Counted from the first letter of the stretch, positions 9,289 through 20,889 are shown. The stretch is 44,801 bases of DNA from an uncultured Phycisphaerales bacterium (GCA_949373145.1 CASICI010000017.1:1-44801); one strand, 5' to 3'. The notes: generated from the sequence alone by a model not told the origin. Numbers and translations are program-made.

Positions 9289-10185
9289 TCAGCTTTGTCG
9301 GGAAAGAAAGGCTTCGAGCCGCTCGCGGGCGACGGGGGGTGTGTCGAAGTGATACGAGAAGTCTGCGTTCTGTTTCAAGCGCGGTCATGAAACCATGATC
9401 CATTCCGCTTCGAACGCATTCAATCACGGCCTTCGCGGATTCCGCATCCGGAAGGGCCGATTCAAGTTCGTCGAGCGCGACGATGAGAACATCGCGACTC
9501 AGGTCGTCCAGACAGCGGGGGACGTCCCAGCGTCGGTGTCTGGGGTGCTGTTTCAACCAGCTGCGTCCTGCTTCCTCGAGGAGCGAAGCGTCGTTGACGC
9601 GGCCGTCGAACAGTCCGCTGGGAAGTGCATCGCTCTTCCAAGGCTTGCCCGTGGCGGTGGCACGAATCGCATCGATGGTGGTCATCCGGGCCGGGAGCAT
9701 CTGGGTGCCGCCCCAGCCCGGGACAGAGACCGAGACCCGCCTCGGGAAGACCGACCACGATAAGGCCTCCCGTCATCCCGGAGTCTCCAGCGCGATCAGT
9801 CCCGTCGCAGTGCATGGCAATCTCGAGGCCGCCTCCCAGGGCGCTGCCACCGATCACGGCGACGCTGGGGCAGTCGAGGTTGGTGATTCTGAGATAGGCC
9901 GCCGCAGCCCGTTCGAGGTACGCGAACAGCTGTGCGTCGTCCTTGGACTCGATTTCGGCCAGATCGGCTCCGGCGACGAACGCTCGGTCCGAGGCACTGG
10001 CAAGAATCAAACCCACTGTGGGGGGGGCTGCTTTCGATGACGTCGAGGGCTCCGTGGAGCTGCTCGATCAACCACTCGTCGAGGACGACCATCCCACCCC
10101 TGGGATTGTCCGGGTTCGGAACCAGCTTGAGCGTCGTGATGCCCTCGCTTTCGCTGAGTTCGAGTTGGTGGTGTTCGTTGTTCAT
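9289..10185 (-). pseudogene. enoyl-CoA hydratase/isomerase, frame-broken
   Basis: The gene is readable only by joining frames. Residues from the ATG at 10185 (MNNEHHQLELSESEG) run to a C8 run at about 10020-10028 (as read on the minus strand). A second frame carries LILASASDRAFVAGADLAEI and GGSALGGGLEIAMHCDG. After breaks at about 9780-9805 and 9717-9722, a third frame begins with the PGWGGTQMLPAR-type motif. A last break in the run of six at 9334-9339 gives the end VARERLEAFLSRQS and a stop at 9289. Both crotonase Glu residues (GGLEIAM and GLPEAGL) are present, unlike in the two neighbouring paralogues. The reconstructed length is near 298 residues. Intact motifs on both sides of each break argue for sequencing indels, but a real pseudogene cannot be excluded. 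A start at 10239 is also possible. Confidence 0.75.
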
Positions 10186-10360
10186 CGTCTCCGATTCCCC
10201 GTCAGCGCCGATCGCGCGGATGTGGTCGTTGTGGTTCATGTCTGTTCCCGACCGAGAGGCGGATGGCGGGCGACTCGTTTGGTCTGTCGTCTGGATCGAG
10301 GTCTTCAACGGACCGATCATGATAGCGGCTGCGGAGCTTCTGCTCCACGATTGATCAGAC

Positions 10361-11110
10361 TCAGTCTTTCCAGAGCTGTCTGATTCGTTCTTGTGCTTCT
10401 TCGCCCTGAATCACCGAGGCGGATAACTGACCGCCCTTGAGGACGTCCTGCCGGATTTTGTCGCCCTCGAGCTCATTCAACCATTCCTTGGTGACCCGCA
10501 CCGCATTCGCTCCGCCGGCGAGAATTCTCTTCGTACGTCGTTCCACGGCCTCGTCCAGCATTTCAAATGGCACGCATTCGTCGACCAGTCCATGATCAAG
10601 TGCCGCCGCACCGTTCATGGTGCCTCCCGCAAGGAGCAAGCTCCGGGCTTTTCCCGCCCCGATCTTCTGAATCAACCAGGGTGCGACCACCGCGGGGCAG
10701 ATGCCCAGGTCGACCTCCGGGTATCCGATTCTGGCCTCGGGGTGCGTGATCGCGAAATCGCAGATCGCAAGCAGTCCGCAGCCACCTCCGATGGCAGCGC
10801 CCTGGACACGAGCGATCGTGGGAATGCTCAGGGTCCGGATTCGCACGCTGACTTGGGCCAATCCCTCAAGCATGCCGCCCATCGCGCTGGGATCATCTCG
10901 AACTCCTTTGAGATCCATCCCGGCACAGAATGATTTTCCTTCACCCTCGAGGACCACCACGCGCAGCTCGGCATCGGATTCGACCTCGGCGATCACCGAG
11001 GACAGTTCGTCGATCATGGTCGCGCAGAGTGCGTTTCGGCTCTCGGGGCGTTTCAGTCCGACGCGTGCCACACCGCCATTCTTCGTCAGTGACACAAGTT
11101 CGCGTTTCAT
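10361..11110 (-). CDS. enoyl-CoA hydratase family protein, methylglutaconyl-CoA hydratase (LiuC)-like
   Basis: The protein has 249 residues with the crotonase fold. SFCAGMDLKGV forms the CoA/oxyanion loop, GAAIGGGCGLLAICDF the second oxyanion strand, and YPEVDLGICPAVVAPWL the region of the second catalytic Glu. The first catalytic Glu position (GGGCELA in classical hydratases) is Gly. The CPAVVAPWL segment resembles LiuC-type hydratases of leucine catabolism, which fits the leucine dehydrogenase-type gene in the same operon; this assignment is inference. The ATG at 11110 overlaps the stop of the upstream paralogue by four bases (ATGA), implying translational coupling. Cytoplasmic. Confidence 0.82.
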   Translation of the reverse strand: MKRELVSLTKNGGVARVGLKRPESRNALCATMIDELSSVIAEVESDAELRVVVLEGEGKSFCAGMDLKGVRDDPSAMGGMLEGLAQVSVRIRTLSIPTIARVQGAAIGGGCGLLAICDFAITHPEARIGYPEVDLGICPAVVAPWLIQKIGAGKARSLLLAGGTMNGAAALDHGLVDECVPFEMLDEAVERRTKRILAGGANAVRVTKEWLNELEGDKIRQDVLKGGQLSASVIQGEEAQERIRQLWKD

Positions 11111-11865
11111 GATGCGGTCCTCTTCTGGATCCAATTCTTTTCGAGCATCTCTGATGCTTCGGAATGCACGGCGGTGTCAAGAGATCGTTGCAGCGCCGCG
11201 TCAAGCACGAGGTCGTCCCCCGCGGACTCGAGTTCATTCAACCACGCCTTCGTGGTCTTGAGTGCGTTGGGGGGTTTGGCAGCCAGGTTCTGGCACCGTG
11301 CCTCCGTGAGTTCATCCAGCTCCGCACGCGATTCGGCCAGTTGATCCGCAAGGCCCAGTGCGACCGCTTCCCGGCCATTGATCACCCGCCCTTCGAGAAC
11401 GAGCCCTCTGGTCGCCGCCGCACCTATCTTTCCCTGCAATGTCGGCACTGAGACCGCGGCCGAAAGTCCGACGCGGGTCACCGGATAGCCCAGTTTCGCT
11501 TCTGCCTCCACGCAACAGAAGTCACATCCCGTGAGCAGTGCGCTTCCTCCTGCGATCGCGGCACCCTGAACGCCCGCGACCACGACCTGAGGCAGTCGAC
11601 GCAGGCGACGGATGGCCTTCGAGAGCCCGGTCAGAAGTGCCACCGTGTTCGCGTTCGAGGCATGGCATGCATCCAGATCGATCCCCGCACAGAAGACGTC
11701 GCCCGAACCACGGAGTTCGAGCACCGAAGTCCGGTGCCCTGAACCCGCTTCTTCCAGTGCCGCGTTCATGTCCTCGAGCATCGACACCGTCAGGGTGTTC
11801 CGTCTGGTCGAGTCATCGAGAACGAGTCTCGAGATGTTGCCGTCCTGCTTCAGGGTGATGGTCAT
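11107..11865 (-). CDS. enoyl-CoA hydratase/isomerase family protein, lacking both classical catalytic Glu residues
   Basis: The protein has 252 residues. The crotonase landmarks are DVFCAGIDLDACH, GAAIAGGSALLTGCDF and KLGYPVTRVGLSAAVS. At the two positions where classical hydratases have Glu, this one has Ala (GGSALL) and Val (YPVTRVG). It may therefore be an isomerase or thioesterase-like member, or a non-catalytic paralogue. The C-terminal motif TKAWLNELES is shared with the next gene (TKEWLNELEG), which suggests tandem duplication. It overlaps by four bases (ATGA) with both the upstream phosphatase gene and the downstream paralogue, so all three are probably translated as a unit. Confidence 0.8.
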   Translation of the reverse strand: MTITLKQDGNISRLVLDDSTRRNTLTVSMLEDMNAALEEAGSGHRTSVLELRGSGDVFCAGIDLDACHASNANTVALLTGLSKAIRRLRRLPQVVVAGVQGAAIAGGSALLTGCDFCCVEAEAKLGYPVTRVGLSAAVSVPTLQGKIGAAATRGLVLEGRVINGREAVALGLADQLAESRAELDELTEARCQNLAAKPPNALKTTKAWLNELESAGDDLVLDAALQRSLDTAVHSEASEMLEKNWIQKRTAS

Positions 11866-12467
11866 GATGATTCCTTCGTCATGCCTTTCACCAACTGGTT
11901 CCAGTGGATGATCGTTCTGTATTCGTGTTCGAAACCCAGAACGGAGACCGTTCCCGTCGAAAGCATCAGATCAGCTCCGTGCTGAGGTGCCATTCGCAAC
12001 CAGGTCGCTCCCAGCACCCTGAGGTAGTGCCCGTGCGAGACCAGCGCGACGTCACCTTCGACGGAAAGCGCCCGATCGATCACGGAGCGCGCCCTCGCGG
12101 CCACCTGTTCCCCGGTCTCACCCCCGGGGCAGGTTCCATTCCAGATGGTCCAGTCCGGCACCGTCTCACGGATCTGACTGGTGGTGATTCCGTCGTAGTC
12201 GCCGTAGTCCCATTCAAGAAGATTCTCATCGAACTCGGCACCATCGAGGATGCCCGCGAGTTCCGCGGTCCGTCGCGTTCGTTGCATGGGACTGACCAGC
12301 ACCAGGTCGAACGCACGGTGTCCGACGATCGGCTCGAGTTCACGAGCCATTCGTTCACCATCCTCGGTCAACGGAATGTCCGAACGACTTCCGGTGTGTC
12401 TGCCGTTCACGCTCCATTCGGTCTGCGCGTGTCGGAGAAGCCAGATTTTCTTGGTGTTTGCGCTCAT
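11862..12467 (-). CDS. histidine phosphatase family protein (phosphoglycerate mutase-like)
   Basis: The protein has 201 residues. The N-terminal WLLRHAQTEW is the RHG/RHA catalytic motif, with the nucleophilic His. SPMQRTRRTAELAG supplies the second Arg, and LVSHGHYLRVLGA the second His. The family removes phosphate from sugars, phosphoglycerate or small phosphoesters. Closest in form are broad-specificity phosphatases of the CobC/GpmB type. It is the first gene of a coupled minus-strand operon and ends in an ATGA overlap with the hydratase paralogue. A TAGAAT hexamer lies about 20 bases upstream of the ATG, with an AAAGAAG sequence between. Its link to CoA-ester metabolism is unclear. Confidence 0.85.
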   Translation of the reverse strand: MSANTKKIWLLRHAQTEWSVNGRHTGSRSDIPLTEDGERMARELEPIVGHRAFDLVLVSPMQRTRRTAELAGILDGAEFDENLLEWDYGDYDGITTSQIRETVPDWTIWNGTCPGGETGEQVAARARSVIDRALSVEGDVALVSHGHYLRVLGATWLRMAPQHGADLMLSTGTVSVLGFEHEYRTIIHWNQLVKGMTKESS

Positions 12468-12547
12468 GAAAACTTCTTTCGCACTTCATTCTAACGGATC
12501 ACCACTCCTCAACCATCCATGACCTGGGGGGGCTCTGGAGTTCTGGG

Positions 12548-14493
12548 TCACCGGTCTCGAATCCATGTGCCTGATTGGTTGATTCGTCGGGATGAAGACG
12601 GCCGTAGCGAGATCCCGAATTCAAGAAGCGCGATCGTCTCGTCGTCGTTGCCGAATCGTGTGATCGGAAGATCGAAACGATCGCCCTCATAACGTGGCGA
12701 CTGTCGACAAGTCTGACGTCGTTGATCTCGCCGCTGAACAGCCGGGTCGCCGCACCACTGGCATCGGCGTCACCACCGATCACCAGGGGAAGTCCATTGC
12801 GCTGGCGAGGTCCTTCTCCCGCCGCTCGGCCCGCCAGCACCCCGTTCACGTACAGCCGGGCCTCTTCGCCATCCCAGACGCCCGCGAGGTGGTACTCCTC
12901 GTTCAGCGCCAGAACCGTCATCGACTCCGAGCCGAGCGACCAGATACTCGGCCACCGGTCATCACCCAGAATTCAGGAACGCCGTCGGTTCCGAACAGGC
13001 CGTACTCCGACTGTTCGGCCTTGGTCACCAACCCCCGGGTTCCCGTGATCGTACGAGCCTTGAGCCTCACCTCGACGGTGAAGGGGCCTTCCTCGAAGTC
13101 GATCTTGTCATGAGGAATCACGACCGCATCGTCATACCCATCGAGTACCACTCGGCCGTTGTTCGGTCCGGGAGAGGGTGGCAGGATGATCTCGACATCG
13201 AGCGCATGCGTCGACGCCGGAATGTCGAAGGTTCTGACGCCATCGAGCATGCTGATCTTCGAGATCGAGTTCGGGAACCGAGAAGTGGTCATCGATCACC
13301 AGCGGATCCCGGGTGGCGTTCGTCGTGAGCACCGCGGTGCCACCCGGTCCGATTCGCTGGTGCACGCTCTTGGGTTCGAAGTCCCATCGCGCATCATCGG
13401 AGCCGGGTCGCGCCGTGACCAGAATCGTTCGATCCGTGGGATTCTTCAGACTGAAACTCAACCGTTGATCGCTGCCGCCTTCACCGTCGACCACGATCGG
13501 ATCTCCGAAGAACGGCTTGAGAGTCGCCAGCGCTCGCGCATCCTGCGAGATGTCACCGGTGATTCGACGCACATCGAGCGTCTCTCCCACCGGAACCGCC
13601 GCCATCTCCAGTGCATCGGGCCTGACGGTGATCACGTGAAATTCGTCATCCCACCCGGCGTCGGGCGCGAAGAAGTTCTGGTGACCTCCCACCGTGGCCA
13701 GACTGACGTATTCGATGCCATCACGCTTTCCGTCGTAGCGCATCTGGTGAATGTGACCCGCGAAGCAGGCGCTGACGTTGCCGGCATCCTTCAACACGGC
13801 ATGCACCTTGTCCCAATCGTCTCCGTACCCACCCTTCAACCAGCGGGGGTGATGGAGAAAGACCAGGACGTGATCTGAATCGGCACCTCGCTCGAGTGCG
13901 GCTTCGAGAAACTCGATCTGCTCATCACTCATCTTCTGTGACGCTGGTCTCCCGAAGTTTCTGACGCCGGTCTTCGGATCCGCTTCGTCGGTGTAGAGCA
14001 CGATGAAGTGCGCGTTCTTGTGGGTGAAGTCGTACCACAGAGGGCCGAAATGTTCCTCGTAGTTGGTCTCATGTTCTTCCGCCGGCCTGTCGGGACCCCG
14101 CCAGTACACGTCGTGGTTTCCCGCCACCGGGTACCAGGGGCACTCCAGGTTCGACATGATCGCCTTGTACTGCAGCATCTGAGGCATCCACTCGCTGGTG
14201 GTGTTGTAGCCCTGGATCAGATCTCCGACCGTCATCACCAGATCCGGATCGAAGAGGTTGGTCTCCGTCACCGCCTGTTGCAGCACCGTCACTCCGTTCG
14301 CCGAGCCTCCCGTTCGATCGCCATAGACCACGAAGACGAATCCCTCCTCCTCCTCGGGTGCGCTCAATTCGACCTTCGAATCTCGAGTCGTGTTCACTGC
14401 TTGTCGTGCGAACGCGGTGTCCGCCAGGTGGCCGGCGCAGAGAATCGTTGCGATGAGACATGAGGTCCGGACGAGTGGGTGGTTCTTCATCAC
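12548..14493 (-). CDS. exported calcineurin-like metallophosphoesterase with C-terminal LamG domain, frame-broken
   Basis: The N-terminal frame (14493 to about 13275) has a signal peptide and phosphoesterase metal motifs: YGDRTGG, VGDLIQGYN, GNHDVYW, HHPRWLKG and GHIHQMRYDG. A jump at about 13275 leads to the frame with TFDIPASTHALDVEI and a concanavalin-like segment (FEEGPFTVEVRLKA). A jump at about 12945 gives AGVWDGEEARLYVNG, the LamG/laminin-G-like signature. A jump at about 12690 gives RYEGDRFDLPITRF and a stop at 12548. So one protein of about 645 residues is likely, with a purple-acid-phosphatase-like enzyme joined to a sugar- or protein-binding module outside the cytoplasm. If the last break is real, the frame instead ends at 12499. 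The substrate is unknown. Confidence 0.78.
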
Positions 14494-14537
14494 TCGATTG
14501 CAACCGCTCAGCTCGAATGACGCAACGTCGAAGGCGA

Positions 14538-15724
14538 TCAGACTTCGGGTAATCGGCGAACAACCACCACGGTGAGGTCGTCGTAGGGGTTTTCACCCTC
14601 CCGGGTTCTGACGGACCAGGCGATCCTTCTCGCCGTCTGCGAGGAGTCGACTTCACCCACGGCCGCGAGCATCTTGTCGAAACCCTCGTCTTCGAGCATC
14701 TCGCCGGCGTCGTTTCGTGCCTCCAGCACGCCATCCGTGACCAGAACCAACCGATCACCGGTTTCAAGAACGCAGGAGGTCTCGGTCCATTCCGCGCCCG
14801 GAATCACACCGAGAATGGGACCGGTTCGTTCGAGTGCCCGTTCCACCCGGCCGTCGGCTCGGATGATCCTGGCCGCCGGGTGGCCGGCGACTGCAGCATT
14901 GATCCTGCCCGTGGCGGGATCCATCTGGAGCAGGGACAGACTGGCGAACATCTGTTCACGATTTCTCTCCGCCAGTTGTTCATTGGCCATCCCAAGGACC
15001 TGCGAAGGGGAGATTCCCGTTCGTGACAGAGTTCGCACCACCGAAAGACAGGCGGCCGCGAACAGTCCCGCAGGAACACCCTTGCCCGCGACATCGGCGA
15101 TCACGATCGCCAGGTGTCTTTCGTCGATCGCGAACCAGTCGTAGAAGTCTCCGGCGACTTCCTGAATGGGATCCTCCACCGCTTCGACTTCGATCGGCGG
15201 ATGATTCGGGAAGAGTGGACAGGCATCCGGTTGCAGTGCGTCCTGAATCTGACGAGCGATTCTCAATTCGCCTTCGATCGCTTCCCGTCTGGAGCTTTCA
15301 CTTCTCACCCGTTCCACCAGCTCGGAGAGTCGGCTCGCCATCAGATTGAATGCCGCCGAGGTGTCTGCGATCTCGTCTTTCCCTTCCACCGGGACCCTGC
15401 GTGAGAAATCTCCATCCGCAATGCTTCTGGAAGCCGTCTGGAGGTTCGTGAGCCGTCCCAGGAGCCAGTTCGCCAGCCAGAGCGAGAAACCGATGGACGC
15501 GACGATTTCAAGCACCGCAATGCCGATCGAACGTGTCAGGGCGTTGTCGATCGCTTCCTGCATTCCCGTTCGGTCCAATGCGACGACCACTCGATCACCA
15601 GAATCAAGACCGGATCCGTTGGTGATGGTGACGGTGTTGATCAGAACCCCGGGGGTGGACTCCGGAACCACCTGGTCCTCGTCGAGAATACGGATCCACT
15701 CGAGCCTCGGATCGGCCTCCTGCA

Positions 15725-15725
<1 letters not shown>
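14538..15725 (-). CDS. HAMP domain SpoIIE/PP2C-type serine phosphatase, main part
   Basis: The open frame gives 395 residues. A periplasmic remnant (residues 1-60) is followed by a membrane segment (about 65-90), a HAMP linker (RLTNLQTASRSIADGDFSRRV) and a short coiled coil. Then comes a PP2C-like phosphatase domain with GDFYDWF, IADVAGKGVPAGLFAA, LVTDGVLEA and the final DDLTVVVV; the Asp residues bind Mn or Mg. Proteins of this kind dephosphorylate anti-sigma-factor antagonists in partner-switching signalling. No partner gene is nearby. The first membrane segment is encoded just upstream in another frame (15725-15934), and the two almost certainly form one membrane sensor. Confidence 0.85.
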
Positions 15726-17445
<1,720 letters not shown>

Positions 17446-17474
17446 TCGGTACCCATGGTTTCTCTGATCAATGA

Positions 17475-17506
17475 AAAACCCCTCCAAGCGTGCTTGGAGG
17501 GGTTTT
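17475..17506. terminator. bidirectional Rho-independent terminator
   Basis: A perfect 15-bp inverted repeat (17475-17489 with 17492-17506) has AAAA at the left end and TTTT at the right end, with a GC-rich core CCCCTCCAAGC. It lies between gdhA (plus) and the coiled-coil lipoprotein gene (minus) and can serve both. Confidence 0.88.
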
Positions 17507-17543
17507 CTCTCATGCTTCGATCAACTCGTTGCGACAGTGGGTG

Positions 17544-18455
17544 TCAGTTCCTCTCGGAGTCCTGACGTTCACCCCTTCTGTCTCTCTTTCTTCTTTCGGC
17601 GCCACGCTCGGCCTTGTCTTCGCCACGTCGACGGCGTCGTTCGGCCTGGTCATCCTCTTCGTCGTCACCTTCACGCATCTGCATCATCTGTTCCATCACC
17701 ATCGCTCGAATGGTCTCACTGATGCCTTGTGCGAATTCAGCCATGGCCGGGTCATCGGTGTCGATCTGAATGTCGAATTCAAATCCCATCTCGCCCTCTT
17801 CGTGCCCCTCATCGTCTTCACATTCCTCTTCGTCGTTCCAGTCTTCCTTCTCGTTCCAGGCGTGACTTTCTTCGAGCATGTGATGCAGCTCTTTGATGTG
17901 CGAGAAGACGTCCTCGAAGGCTTCCTTGACGCCCTCGTCCCGGTCCTCCATGCCACCCATGATGTCATGGCCGAACTCTTCGGCACGTTCGTGCCATCTC
18001 ATCTCGACTTCGTGGATGTTCTCATGGAGTCTCTCGATCTCCTCGTGGAACCGTTCCATCCGCTCGAAGATCTGATCGAAGGCGCCGCGAATGTGATCTT
18101 CACGTTCCATCATCTGCTCATGAATATCTTCACCCATGCGATGCGTGTCTTCGCGGAAGTGGTCCATGTGCTCTTCGACGCCCGCTCGAACCATGTCCGC
18201 CATCTGTTCGAAGCGTTCGTCCATGATTGCGTGCATGTGTTCCATCATGCGGTGCTCGCGCTCATCCATCCTGCGCTCGAGCTCCTCCTCCATCGAGGCA
18301 CGATCATCATTTCGATGGTCGTCCGAGAGTGCGCCGGGAGCCACCATGAATTCGTCATTCGGTTTCTGTTCCGGCGCCTGCTTTGGAGCGCAACCACTTG
18401 CGAGTGCGATCAGACCGGTTGAAACGATCACTGTCTTCAATAATGACTTGTTCAT
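17544..18455 (-). CDS. Met/His/Glu-rich coiled-coil lipoprotein
   Basis: The protein has 303 residues. A lipoprotein signal (MNKSLLKTVIVSTGLIALAS followed by Gly-Cys) places the lipid anchor at Cys 22. Residues about 55-205 form a long charged coiled coil extremely rich in Met, His and Glu, with repeats of the kind MEHMHAIMDERFEQM. An acidic region follows (about 205-225), and the tail after residue 275 is very basic (RRRRRGEDKAERG). The ATG at 18455 has a GGAG site. I do not recognise a family. Met and His clusters could bind metal such as copper or nickel, but this is only a suggestion. It is probably exported and membrane-attached. It is transcribed in the same direction as the AtoE gene upstream. 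Confidence 0.72.
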   Translation of the reverse strand: MNKSLLKTVIVSTGLIALASGCAPKQAPEQKPNDEFMVAPGALSDDHRNDDRASMEEELERRMDEREHRMMEHMHAIMDERFEQMADMVRAGVEEHMDHFREDTHRMGEDIHEQMMEREDHIRGAFDQIFERMERFHEEIERLHENIHEVEMRWHERAEEFGHDIMGGMEDRDEGVKEAFEDVFSHIKELHHMLEESHAWNEKEDWNDEEECEDDEGHEEGEMGFEFDIQIDTDDPAMAEFAQGISETIRAMVMEQMMQMREGDDEEDDQAERRRRRGEDKAERGAERRKRDRRGERQDSERN

Positions 18456-18538
18456 TGTCTTTCTCCGAGAGTTCAGTGTTTCTGCTTGGCTTGATCCTAC
18501 AGAATGAATCCGGGGGACCAAGATTCATTTCTCAAATT

Positions 18539-19918
18539 TCAGAAGGCAAGAAGTCCGATGGTCATCCAGGATCCCGCCACGATCATCACGAGGGCCGTGT
18601 ACCCGACGATCTCACGAGCCTTGATTCCCGTGATCGCAAGCAGTGGAATCGCCCAGAATGGCTGCAACATGTTGGTGAGCTCGTCGCCGTAGGCGACGGA
18701 CATGATCATCTTGCCCGCCGGAACACCGACCGCGGCCCCGGCCTCCAGTGCGATCGGTCCCTGAATGCCCCATTGCCCACCACCGGAGGGAACGAAGAAG
18801 TTCACCACACCGGCACTGAGAAAAGTCATGATCGGAAGGGAGGTCGCCGTCGCGTTCTGAGACGTGGTCTCCGCCAGCCAGAGCGCCAGGCCCGAGGCCG
18901 AGAGCAGCGCCATGATGCCCGCGTAGAACGGAAATTGAAGAATGATTCCGGCGCATCCTCGCGCGGACTTTTCGACAGCATGCAGATATCGCCTCGGCGA
19001 TCCGTGGAAAAGCATGCCGAGCCCCAGCATCGTCGCGTTCACTTCATTGGGTCCGAGTCGCCCCAGTCCACCACTACGAAGCAGATAGATGATCATGCCC
19101 AGCAGCAATCCACAGGCGACGGTGCCGTTCAAGAGAATCGCCACGATGCCGTCTCGATTCGGGACGTCATCGTCCTTGTCATCGGTCTTGCGAACATCCA
19201 GATCGGCCGCGGTTCTGATCTCCGATTCTCTTCCCGGGGCCAGAAGAAACAAGGTCAGTGGAACCAGGACCAGCATTCCAATCGTGACGAACAGATTCAG
19301 ATTCGAAAAGATGGATGCCTGCAGTGGCACGGGTTCCACGCCCAGCGTCGCGATCACTTCGGCAGGCAGAATGCTCGTGATCTCCTCCATCTTCGTCATC
19401 TTCAGCGGGGCCGAGCCCGAGAGGCCTCCGTGCCAGGTCAGCATGCCGGTGTATCCCGCCGCACAGATCAGCGGATAGTGGACCCGGACACCTCGTCTGC
19501 CGAGAAATTCAGCACAGGTCGATGCCAGCAACGCACCCACGATCAGTCCCAGTCCCCAGTTGATGAGACCCGCGCACATGGCGACCAGTGCGATCAGAGC
19601 CGCCGCACTGGCGGTATCACGTGGGATCGACGCGATTCGCTCGATGCACCATCGGATCGGCTTGCTTGAGGCCAGGGCGAATCCCGTGACCAGGATCAGA
19701 CACATCTGCATGCCGAACTTCAGGAAGGTCCAGATGCCGCCGTTCCACCAGGCGTCCAGCACCGCGGTGAACTCTTCCGATGTCCGGTCCTGCCCGCTGA
19801 CCACGAAGACCATGGCGAGCAGGGCGGTGAGAACGGTGAGTCCGAGGGCAAGCACGAAAGGGTCGGGAACACATCGACCGATGGTGTTGCTGACGATCAA
19901 TCCAAGGCGTGAGATCAT
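18539..19918 (-). CDS. atoE: short-chain fatty acid transporter, AtoE family
   Basis: The protein has 459 residues with about ten to twelve hydrophobic segments across its length. It has the family signature NFFVPSGGGQWGIQGPI (about residue 375), HGGLSGSAPLK (about 163) and a GLINWGLGLIVGALLA helix. AtoE-type carriers import short-chain fatty acids such as acetoacetate or butyrate across the inner membrane. The length agrees with the family. It fits the beta-oxidation and branched-chain catabolic genes located 6-9 kb away, though it is not in the same operon. A short acidic cytoplasmic loop lies at about residues 235-252 (RKTDDKDDDV). Confidence 0.88.
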   Translation of the reverse strand: MISRLGLIVSNTIGRCVPDPFVLALGLTVLTALLAMVFVVSGQDRTSEEFTAVLDAWWNGGIWTFLKFGMQMCLILVTGFALASSKPIRWCIERIASIPRDTASAAALIALVAMCAGLINWGLGLIVGALLASTCAEFLGRRGVRVHYPLICAAGYTGMLTWHGGLSGSAPLKMTKMEEITSILPAEVIATLGVEPVPLQASIFSNLNLFVTIGMLVLVPLTLFLLAPGRESEIRTAADLDVRKTDDKDDDVPNRDGIVAILLNGTVACGLLLGMIIYLLRSGGLGRLGPNEVNATMLGLGMLFHGSPRRYLHAVEKSARGCAGIILQFPFYAGIMALLSASGLALWLAETTSQNATATSLPIMTFLSAGVVNFFVPSGGGQWGIQGPIALEAGAAVGVPAGKMIMSVAYGDELTNMLQPFWAIPLLAITGIKAREIVGYTALVMIVAGSWMTIGLLAF

Positions 19919-19995
19919 GAGGACAGCGTACCCTCATGCCCGGGTTTCAGCCCCGAAGTCGGTTCAGCTCTCGCCTTTCGTCATGCCTCGCGGCT

Positions 19996-20889
19996 TCATG
20001 CCGCTTCACGTGGTTGCCAGATTCCGTAGGGCCTGAGAAACACGAGTTCGGACTGGATCTCACCCTGGACATCCGAGCGGATGCCGATTTCGATCGAAGC
20101 ATCCGCGATCTGCGTGTCCCGGGGGCTCACCAGAATGGAATTCGTCCGAGCCAGAAGTTGGATCATGGTCTCCTGTGGTGGACGCGGGATGTTTCCCGCT
20201 TCCAATCCCAGGAACGCTTCGACGTACCGTGCCATGTCGGTGCCCAGTGCGGCAGCGATCATGTCGAGATTGCGGCTCTCGATGATCGCAGGTCCGTTGA
20301 GTTGCCATTCAACACTGCACTCGGAGCGCATTTCAGCCTCCAGGATCGAATTCCCACTGGTGGCGTTTTCCAACATCGCGGTGATGTCACCACGATCGAT
20401 CGGTCCGTTCACTCGAACCATCTGCAATTCGTTTATCTCGAAGCTTGCCGCGTACAATGCGAGTGCGTCGTCATCGAGAATGAGCAGACCTTCGGCGGTG
20501 TCACGGCCGACCAGATCCACGGTTCGTTGGTGAAGTGTCCTGAGAACCTTCAGTGGATCATCCACTTTCGCGCGAGCGACTTCACAATCCAGAATGATGT
20601 TTCGTCCTTCGCTCGAAGTCGATCCGAATTTCCAGATCGAGAGCAGGTCGTTCATTCTCATCGGTTCGATCGCAAGCCTGTGGTACGCGGACATTTCTCT
20701 GGCGGGATCGAAGGCATCGTGCCAGAAGTTCAGACCGTCTTTTTTGACATCATCAGCTGTCCCGTTCAAATCCTGTCTGGATCCGTTCCATGATTCGGAT
20801 TCGAAATCCAGGTGGGCTCGAAGCTCATGAACGGGTTCCTGAGATGCTGGATCGCCTCGGTGGTCGTTTTCGTGGTTCATGATGAACAC
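19996..20889 (-). CDS. hypothetical protein, possibly soluble
   Basis: The frame gives 297 residues; the start could be the ATG at 20889 or at 20880 (MNHEND). I do not recognise a family. There is no signal peptide or membrane helix. The N-terminal 40 residues are polar and His/Glu-rich. The central part (LLILDDDALALYAASFEI, about 133-150) and the segment VNGPIDRGDITAMLENATSGN look like a compact alpha/beta domain. The end is beta-strand rich (SELVFLRPYGIW). Codon use matches the neighbours, so I take it as a real gene. It is divergent from the helicase gene. Confidence 0.55.
   Translation of the reverse strand: MFIMNHENDHRGDPASQEPVHELRAHLDFESESWNGSRQDLNGTADDVKKDGLNFWHDAFDPAREMSAYHRLAIEPMRMNDLLSIWKFGSTSSEGRNIILDCEVARAKVDDPLKVLRTLHQRTVDLVGRDTAEGLLILDDDALALYAASFEINELQMVRVNGPIDRGDITAMLENATSGNSILEAEMRSECSVEWQLNGPAIIESRNLDMIAAALGTDMARYVEAFLGLEAGNIPRPPQETMIQLLARTNSILVSPRDTQIADASIEIGIRSDVQGEIQSELVFLRPYGIWQPREAA

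Noticed and set aside
7334-9700. A 788-residue fusion of hydratase C-terminus with acyl-CoA dehydrogenase
   Set aside because: The upstream part is the end of the hydratase read in a shifted frame after a run of six G; the dehydrogenase has its own ATG and ribosome site at 9274.
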